Shown here: in pieces, positions 58,014 to 64,000 of the stretch | How the letters are laid out: every line of letters starts with the position of its first letter | Numbering within the stretch: position 1 is the first letter of the stretch | Assembly (NCBI RefSeq): GCF_003097315.1 | Contig: NZ_QDDL01000008.1 | Location: 1 to 64,000, forward strand | Direction of reading: 5' to 3' | Length of the DNA stretch: 64,000 bases | Source of the DNA: Pelagibaculum spongiae | GTDB taxonomy: Bacteria > Pseudomonadota > Gammaproteobacteria > Enterobacterales > Pelagibaculaceae | Made by a program: the position numbers and the translations under genes | Notes under the pieces: generated by a model | Seen by the model: only the letters and a program-made list of their open reading frames with translations | What the model was told of the DNA's origin: nothing | The model's database searches: none

Positions 58014-58607
58014 TTATTTCAGGTAGTCGCTCCATGGCGATGGTGGGTTTTTAACTACTAATTGAGTATCTAGCTTTTCAGAAAATCCAGAGAAACCTTT
58101 CGGTCCTACTTGACGATTGCCACTTTTTTTATGCTGTAGCCAATCTCCCAAGTGTGCGACCTTGTCTAATAAACCAGTACTAAATGCGTGACGTTCAGCT
58201 TGAAACCAAGTCCTGCTATCACGGATACCAAATAGCATACATCCCATGTTAGGTAACACTACTTCATATTGAGATCGGTCTGAGTGATGGGATGACTGAC
58301 CATCACGACAAGCACCTCGAACTTTGTTTGTCAGAACATAACTTTGCCAAGTCGCATAAAATAAACCGCTATCTTCAACTTCTACATGACCGCCAAATAA
58401 AAAGGCACAGCCACCTAGTGCGTTAGTCCCTTCAGTTAATAGTAAGTGATTGTTTTCTATAGAGGCCTGAAAGTATAAGTGACGAGCATCATTCAATACT
58501 CTGTATTCGTAATCAGGGAAACCAGCTTGTTCTAGTTCGTTGTAAATTTCATTTGCCTTATATGAAGGGTTTGCTTCAAAAATATCAGGTTCACTCAAAT
58601 TAGACAT
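58014..58607 (-). CDS. Unknown cytosolic protein
   Basis: 197 residues from the ATG at 58607. No signal peptide or membrane helix. The sequence is mixed alpha/beta, with ALGGCAFLFGGHVEVEDSGLFYATW and MGCMLFGIRDSRTWF as the most ordered-looking parts and two central Cys-containing patches. I do not recognise a family. It is more AT-rich than the thioesterase next door and is convergent with it. The ribosome-binding site is weak. Confidence 0.6.
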   Translation of the reverse strand: MSNLSEPDIFEANPSYKANEIYNELEQAGFPDYEYRVLNDARHLYFQASIENNHLLLTEGTNALGGCAFLFGGHVEVEDSGLFYATWQSYVLTNKVRGACRDGQSSHHSDRSQYEVVLPNMGCMLFGIRDSRTWFQAERHAFSTGLLDKVAHLGDWLQHKKSGNRQVGPKGFSGFSEKLDTQLVVKNPPSPWSDYLK

Positions 58608-58882
58608 AATCAATCATCATTAACTTACAGCGACTTTGCAATTTACGCATTATGAAACATTCAAGCAAGAGTTAGAGGTTGTCAGTTCCTTTTTAATGAA
58701 AAAAAATCATATTGTTCCGTTTGTTAAGTTAACTACCGCCCAGCTGTTGTTTCTCTACGCTGTTCTTTTTTTATCAAAGAATATCGCTTGCTATGCATTT
58801 GACTATCTATGTTATTTATAGGGCTATAAAAATAATTTATTGATAGTTGTTGGCTAGTAAGTATTCGAAGAGGAAAAAGGTA

Positions 58883-59500
58883 ATGGGTTTTCTAGTTTTG
58901 TTGCTTGGTACAAGCATAATAATGACATTTTATCTTTATTCTTCAAATAGAAGAATGAAGCGTCGAGAGGATGATGTAAAACGCTATTATCAAGAACGGA
59001 TTAAAGAAATAAAAAAAGAGTGCGCAAAGAATTTAAAAGATGAACAAGGCAGGATTTTTTTAGATGCAGTCGAAAAAGTTAAAGGGCGTTATTTGAAACA
59101 ATGGCAGCAAGAATGGGAACGCTCAAATAAAAATATGGAGCAACAAACTGCAACAGCAAGCCAAATTTTAAAGTTGAGTGCTACTGTGGGAAAACCTGAT
59201 GCTTACTCAGCGGTTGAGTTGCCACCAGTAGAAATGTCTGAAGCCGAAATGGAACAGCTTGAAGCGCAACATGTTGCTGGTAAAATCTGTTTGTTTGATA
59301 GTGGGTTGAATAATTTTAGGTCAATTATATTGAAAGATTTGCAGGTGAAGCCAACCGAACTTGGTCAAGAGCGATGGAAGAAAATGGATCGATATATCGA
59401 ACGTTCTTATTCAGAAAACAAATCGCCTGAAATAATTATTAGTTTATTGCGAAAGCAACTAAGTTTTAAAAATAAAAAAGAAAGAGGAATGCTGTTTTAA
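58883..59500 (+). CDS. Membrane-anchored coiled-coil protein, unknown
   Basis: 205 residues from the ATG at 58883, with AGGAAAAAGG upstream (a TTG at 58847 is the longer choice). One N-terminal transmembrane helix (FLVLLLGTSIIMTFYLY) is followed by a basic stretch and a coiled coil (about 28-85, KRREDDVKRYYQERIKEIKKE then EKVKGRYLKQWQQEWE). The C-terminal part is charged and helical. Only the anchor-plus-coil layout can be stated. The gene is AT-rich and isolated. Confidence 0.6.
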   Translation: MGFLVLLLGTSIIMTFYLYSSNRRMKRREDDVKRYYQERIKEIKKECAKNLKDEQGRIFLDAVEKVKGRYLKQWQQEWERSNKNMEQQTATASQILKLSATVGKPDAYSAVELPPVEMSEAEMEQLEAQHVAGKICLFDSGLNNFRSIILKDLQVKPTELGQERWKKMDRYIERSYSENKSPEIIISLLRKQLSFKNKKERGMLF

Positions 59501-59534
59501 TTGATTTATAGCCAATCAATTGTCGGCAAGCTTC

Positions 59535-60608
59535 TCAAGCATTAAAGTGCTTAGGCTGGGTGCAGTTTTTCATGTTAGTAGCCTCTAATAATAATGCATG
59601 TTGTTTGAATAAAGCCTTGTATTCATTAGTTGGCCAGACTGTTTCCCTTTCTTCTCTGATCATCCAAGCACCGCGTTTTGGTGGTGGTGTTTTACGATCG
59701 ATACGGATTTTATCTAGCAAATCAGAATATTCATTATCAGATGCCGATATTTGTACGTCGGCTACTGGGCCGATGTTTAACCATTTATCGAGCGTTTTTG
59801 AAGTATAAATTCTATGTGGCATATTTTTTTTGAACCAGAGATAGGCTAGGCGCTTTTGTTCAATCAGCCGGCTAGCAATTTCATTTTGCTTCACAATCAA
59901 ATCACTATATTTGGGTAATAGGTTGGATACTAGATCTGATTTTTTCTTTATCCAAGCGATTTCTATATCTAAATAAGCAAGGTATTTTTGATCAAGACAA
60001 ATCATGTAAGCTTTTTGTTCGGTAAATTTTTTTAGTGCAACGCTGGTGCTGGCTAGTTTATCTGATAGTTGAGTGCTTTCTGTAAAAACAACACCTAGCC
60101 CCGACAAGGTATTCTGTTGAATGAACTGGGAGGAGCCGTCAGGTAACCGATGGATATTGATCTGATAGCGAGCATTGATAAAAGTACTTGCCTGATATTC
60201 TAAAACCAGTTGTTGTTTGGGTAATAGTTTAACTACGGTCGCTGTATAAGCGACAATATCTTCTGATTGATTGGCGGAATCTGAATAGCTAATTAATATT
60301 TCAGTACCTTGTTTAAGCTCGCCATCTAACTGGCTAAACCAAGGCTTCCATTGTTGGTTGTCTTGTTTATTGGTTAGTGAGCTCCAAACCAAATCTGGCT
60401 CAGCAGCAATAACTATTTCGCTATTAAAGTGTTGTTCAGGCGAAGAGCAACCATTCATTAATAAGCCAAGTAAAACCAGTTTCAAAGCTAGTATTGACCT
60501 GCGATACCGGTTGATGAAATTTGTGTAATGCACTTGAAAAAGCGCATTGGAGCGGTTATGTGAATTCTCGATCCAAGTCATTGATATTCCGGTGACAAAT
60601 AAGAGCAT
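59535..60608 (-). CDS. Putative lipoprotein with an SRPBCC-like domain
   Basis: 357 residues from the ATG at 60608; an ATG at 60581 is also possible. The hydrophobic segment RSILALKLVLLGLLMNGC ends at a near-lipobox Cys, but it starts about 35 residues in, so the true start may be later. Residues ~60-170 (SEIVIAAEPDLVWSSLTNKQDNQQWKPW, GTEILISYSD, LVLEYQAST) resemble the START/SRPBCC lipid-binding fold. The last ~170 residues are helical and unlike anything I know. Function unknown. Confidence 0.5.
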   Translation of the reverse strand: MLLFVTGISMTWIENSHNRSNALFQVHYTNFINRYRRSILALKLVLLGLLMNGCSSPEQHFNSEIVIAAEPDLVWSSLTNKQDNQQWKPWFSQLDGELKQGTEILISYSDSANQSEDIVAYTATVVKLLPKQQLVLEYQASTFINARYQINIHRLPDGSSQFIQQNTLSGLGVVFTESTQLSDKLASTSVALKKFTEQKAYMICLDQKYLAYLDIEIAWIKKKSDLVSNLLPKYSDLIVKQNEIASRLIEQKRLAYLWFKKNMPHRIYTSKTLDKWLNIGPVADVQISASDNEYSDLLDKIRIDRKTPPPKRGAWMIREERETVWPTNEYKALFKQHALLLEATNMKNCTQPKHFNA

Positions 60609-60783
60609 GCGAACCAACTATTACTTTGCATTGAATCTAGCTTGCTTGGCGATTGCATGGCTGTGATCTGACTCGGTTTTACTGAGATGCAAAGTGTTCA
60701 GCTTCGCGGAATTGTAATTTTCCTGTGGAAAGATAAGCTGATGCTACTTGCTGTAGCGGATAGACAAAGTTGGTTTGAAGCAG

Positions 60784-63700
60784 ATGAATAACAATATCCA
60801 AAGTGCCAAGAGCGCCCAACCATTAATTGAAATCTCCATCGACCGTGGCGGCACCTTTACTGATGTTTATGCTCGGATGGGGCATCAGGAACAGGTTTTC
60901 AAATTACTTTCTGAAGATCCCGATAACTATCCAGATGCACCTTCAGAAGGGATTCGGCGCACTTTACAAAATTTTGGATTGGCTGCAAGTGCGTTAGAAA
61001 ATATCAAAAGCATTCGCATGGGAACCACCGTTGCCACCAATGCACTGCTGGAGCGAAAAGGTCAGCGCTGTGCGTTATTGACCACTGCTGGGTTAGAAGA
61101 TGTTTTATCGATCGCCAGTCAGGCTCGGCCGGATATTTTTGCTTTAGATATTCAGCTACCGAGTAACTTGTTTGATGCAGTATTTGCAATTGATGAGCGG
61201 ATACTGGCCAGCAATGATGGTGAGCAAACGCGTTATCTGGTTGAGAAAGCAGCAGATCAACAGCAAATTATTCAACAGTTAACCAAAATTAAACAGGCCG
61301 GTTTTGAAAGCATCGCAGTGCTATTTATGCATGCTCATGCCTACAGTGACCATGAATTATTAGTGGGAAAAATTGCCAAGAAAATGGGTTTTTCTCAAAT
61401 CAGCTTGTCTCATCAAGTGTTGCCAGTTCGCAAGTTGTTGCCACGAGGCAATACCACGGTGATGGATGCTTATCTAACCCCAGTCACACATCAATACTTA
61501 CAAGGATTTGCCAAAAGCCTTGGCCAAGTTGAAGCACCGCTTTGGTTAATGCAATCGGATGGTGGTTTAACTGCAGCGAAAGATTTTGGTGGGGCCGGGG
61601 CGGTATTGTCAGGCCCAGCAGGTGGCGTGGTTGGTTACGCATCATTGTACGCAGCTCAAATTGTTAAAAAACCGTTAATAGGTTTTGATATGGGCGGCAC
61701 CAGTACTGACGTTTCTCGTTTTGATGGCCATTTTGAAATCAGCTTTGAAAATGAAATTGCTGGTATCGCAACGGCTGCACCAAGGCTGGATATAAAAACG
61801 GTTGCTGCAGGTGGTGGTTCACGCCTTTTTTATCGTAATGGCCTGCTACACACCGGCCCAGAAAGTGCAGGTGCCCACCCAGGACCGGTGTGTTATCGCA
61901 AAAATGGTTATTTAACGGTGACTGATGCCAACCTAGTGTTGGGTAGAATTCAAGCTGATTTCTTCCCTGCTATTTTTGGTGAAAATGAAAACTTACCATT
62001 AGATGTAAAAAGTAGTCGTGTTGCATTTAAGCAATTACTAAAACAAGTCAACCTAGATCTAATCGATAAAGGTCTGGCTGAAAAAACGATCGAGCAACTT
62101 GCTAGTGATTTTTTAGATATTGCCAACGAAAATATGGCAGCTCCAGTGCGCGAAGTGTCGGTGGCGCAAGGTTATGATGTTCGACAGCATTTATTAGCAG
62201 CCTTTGGTGGTGCTGGCCCACAGCATGCAGTAGCCGTTGCAAGCAAGTTGGGAATTAATCAGGTTGTGGTACATAGATTCGGTGGCGTTTTATCGGCAGT
62301 TGGGCTTTCATTTGCAGAAGTATCTCGCCGTTATTTAACCCCTATGGGCGGTTTGCTGAATGATGATTATGTGAAAACAATTATTGCTGCATTTTCTACC
62401 ATGCAGCAGCAAGCAAATAGAGAAATGCAGCAAATTTCGGCTGAAGTTGAACGGCTGGAATATTCATTAAGTATTCGTTTGCAAGGTTCAGTTACCACGC
62501 TAGAAGTGATTGGCCAATTAGATTGGTCGGTCATGCAATGGCAACAATCTTTTACACAGCTTCATCAGCAAAGGTTTGGTCATGTTGACCCTTCACGGCC
62601 GCTGGAAGTTGAAGAAGCCCGGTTGTTAGCAACATCAGGCGGAAAGTCTCAGCAGCTTGAGCCGATTGTTTCAGGTAATCATCAAGCTAAAGCTGAAGTG
62701 CAGAGTTGCTTCAGCGGCGACTGGTTTGATACGCCAGTTTATGATTTAGATAATTTAATTATCGACCAAGTTATTACTGGCCCAGCATTGGTGATGATTG
62801 GCACTGCAACAGTGGTAATTGAACCGGGCTGTAATGCGAAAAGAAAAAATGACGGCCATTTGTGGATCGATATTAATTTACAAAACAAACAATCGATTAA
62901 GCAATTAGATAAACAATCTAGTCTGCAAGAAATCACTCTAGATCCTGCTCAGCTATCTATTTTTCAACATCGCTTTAGCTCGATTGCCAATCAAATGGGT
63001 GAGATGCTTCGACGCACATCCGTTTCGGTTAATATCCGAGAACGGTTAGATTTTTCCTGTGCATTATTCGATAGGAAAGGCAGCTTAGTGGCCAATGCAC
63101 CGCATGTGCCGGTGCATTTAGGTGCAATGTCTAGTTGCGTTAAAGCGGTTATTAAACAGCTTGGTGATCAATTAAAAGCAGATGACTGTGTGCTGGTGAA
63201 TGATCCGTGCTTTGGTGGATCGCATTTGCCAGATTTAACCACAGTAACCCCTGTTTTTATTGACAACGAATTATCATTTTTTACTGCAAGCCGAGGCCAC
63301 CATGCAGATATTGGCGGCATAGTGCCCGGTTCAATGCCGGCATTTTCGACATCGATTGATCAAGAAGGTGCGAGATTTGAGCCAGTAAGAATTATCAAAC
63401 AGGGTGTATTTGACCAGCAGACATTTGTATCAATATTGAAAAAAAGTGGTGCCAGAAAAATTGCTGAAAACATCTCAGATTTACAAGCTCAAGCTGCAGC
63501 AGACCGAAAAGGTAGTCAATTAATTCAGCAATTAATGAAAGAGCAGGGTGAATTGACAGTGCTATCGGCGATGGCGCAAATTCAGAAAATTAGCCAGCAA
63601 GCAGTTGAAAACTTTTTAAAGCCTTGGTTAGGTAAAAAGATCGCGGCGAAAGATTTTCTTGATGACGATTCTGAGATATCAGTTGAAATTGAAGTTTATC

Positions 63701-64000
63701 TGGCACCAGATAAGCAGCCAAGAGCGCGCTTTGATTTTTCAGGATCTAGCGATCAACAAGCTGGAAATCAGAATACTCCCCAGGCGGTCACTCGCTCGGC
63801 GGTAATGTATGTATTACGAGTGTTATGCCAGCAAAGCCTGCCATTAAATGAAGGCTTTCTAGCACCACTGGAATTATGTTTCAGGGAAAATAGCATTCTA
63901 TCCCCCGGTGCTGGAGCGGCAGTGGCCGGTGGTAATGTCACCACATCACAACGCATTGTTGATGTGTTATTTCAAGCGTTTAATGCCGCAGCGGATAGCT
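60784..64000 (+). CDS. 5-oxoprolinase (hydantoinase A/B fusion), cut by window end
   Basis: Open for 1072 codons to the window edge, where the complete family is about 1200-1290. The N-terminus has SIDRGGTFTDVYA (Gly22-Gly23) and KLLSEDPDNYPDAPSEGIRR, which is characteristic of the OPLAH-type ATP-dependent 5-oxoprolinase. FDMGGTSTDVSRF near residue 301 is the second ATPase motif. The hydantoinase-B part starts near 720 with MGEMLRRTSVSVNIRERLDFSCALFD in outline. It opens 5-oxoproline to glutamate. An A-rich leader with a weak ribosome-binding site precedes the ATG. Confidence 0.93.
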   Translation, partial: MNNNIQSAKSAQPLIEISIDRGGTFTDVYARMGHQEQVFKLLSEDPDNYPDAPSEGIRRTLQNFGLAASALENIKSIRMGTTVATNALLERKGQRCALLTTAGLEDVLSIASQARPDIFALDIQLPSNLFDAVFAIDERILASNDGEQTRYLVEKAADQQQIIQQLTKIKQAGFESIAVLFMHAHAYSDHELLVGKIAKKMGFSQISLSHQVLPVRKLLPRGNTTVMDAYLTPVTHQYLQGFAKSLGQVEAPLWLMQSDGGLTAAKDFGGAGAVLSGPAGGVVGYASLYAAQIVKKPLIGFDMGGTSTDVSRFDGHFEISFENEIAGIATAAPRLDIKTVAAGGGSRLFYRNGLLHTGPESAGAHPGPVCYRKNGYLTVTDANLVLGRIQADFFPAIFGENENLPLDVKSSRVAFKQLLKQVNLDLIDKGLAEKTIEQLASDFLDIANENMAAPVREVSVAQGYDVRQHLLAAFGGAGPQHAVAVASKLGINQVVVHRFGGVLSAVGLSFAEVSRRYLTPMGGLLNDDYVKTIIAAFSTMQQQANREMQQISAEVERLEYSLSIRLQGSVTTLEVIGQLDWSVMQWQQSFTQLHQQRFGHVDPSRPLEVEEARLLATSGGKSQQLEPIVSGNHQAKAEVQSCFSGDWFDTPVYDLDNLIIDQVITGPALVMIGTATVVIEPGCNAKRKNDGHLWIDINLQNKQSIKQLDKQSSLQEITLDPAQLSIFQHRFSSIANQMGEMLRRTSVSVNIRERLDFSCALFDRKGSLVANAPHVPVHLGAMSSCVKAVIKQLGDQLKADDCVLVNDPCFGGSHLPDLTTVTPVFIDNELSFFTASRGHHADIGGIVPGSMPAFSTSIDQEGARFEPVRIIKQGVFDQQTFVSILKKSGARKIAENISDLQAQAAADRKGSQLIQQLMKEQGELTVLSAMAQIQKISQQAVENFLKPWLGKKIAAKDFLDDDSEISVEIEVYLAPDKQPRARFDFSGSSDQQAGNQNTPQAVTRSAVMYVLRVLCQQSLPLNEGFLAPLELCFRENSILSPGAGAAVAGGNVTTSQRIVDVLFQAFNAAADS

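Noticed and set aside
58636-58821. 61-codon + strand frame with a hydrophobic segment
   Set aside because: It needs a TTG start without a ribosome-binding site, and its hydrophobic run comes from AT-rich DNA.

Overview
The window looks like the chromosome of a marine-type gammaproteobacterium that can live with or without oxygen. This is inferred from gene content and gene order, not from any search. The diagnostic stretch is the minus-strand run cutA-dsbD, aroQ-accB-accC, prmA-(zinc-ribbon/DUF3426 protein)-dusB-fis-purH-purD, an order typical of Gammaproteobacteria. groES-groEL, Coq7-type ubiquinone hydroxylase, YajQ, GlnE, Ppk1 and HemB fit the same placement. Base composition is moderately AT-rich. 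No rRNA, tRNA or CRISPR array was recognised.

Layout. 1-350 holds the 3' end of an IS66-family transposase. 350-9116 carries yajQ, a short CstA-family carrier, a DUF1543 protein, coq7, a YjbQ-family protein, a large repeat-linker lipoprotein with a glycosidase-like domain, a phosphoribulokinase-family kinase, a small beta-barrel candidate and an ArsC-type reductase. 9271-20791 is the housekeeping block of purine, fatty-acid, shikimate and disulfide-reduction genes. 21044-25646 holds groESL behind a heat-shock-like promoter, a periplasmic MsrA, a Tim44-like membrane protein and a small monooxygenase-like protein. 25672-28918 is an anaerobic nucleotide-reduction operon (nrdD-nrdG-AhpD-like) whose upstream region has three inverted repeats, one resembling an NrdR box. 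29527-34431 is rearranged: an intact GST gene, a DUF2339 membrane protein and a 5' copy of the same GST, then a SulA-like gene behind a LexA box and a REP/MITE-like hairpin. 34456-42120 holds a pitrilysin-like lipoprotein, tusA, glnE and ilvE.

42387-44494 is the most accessory-looking part. Two decayed insertion-sequence genes (IS66 tnpB, ISAs1 transposase) abut an orphan HopA1-like gene and a small membrane protein. 44625-49164 is a fermentation module: a YheO-like PAS/HTH regulator divergent from pflB, followed by pflA. A truncated HDOD gene and a DUF4844 protein with a TTG start follow. 50542-57936 holds a protein with an apparent embedded CsrA-like domain, an SlyD-like FKBP, a SUMF1-like protein, ppk1, hemB and a hotdog thioesterase. 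58014-60617 holds three unfamiliar genes, and the window ends inside an OPLAH-type 5-oxoprolinase gene.

How the genes fit together: pflB/pflA and nrdD/nrdG are two glycyl-radical enzymes with their activases, so both pyruvate cleavage and dNTP synthesis can run without oxygen, while Coq7 serves aerobic respiration. groESL (heat), the sulA-like gene (SOS), msrA and dsbD (redox), arsC and ppk1 form a stress-response layer. The least explained items are the HopA1-like orphan, the CsrA-like fusion, the GST-DUF2339-GST' arrangement with the adjacent LexA box, and the unknown genes at 58-60 kb.
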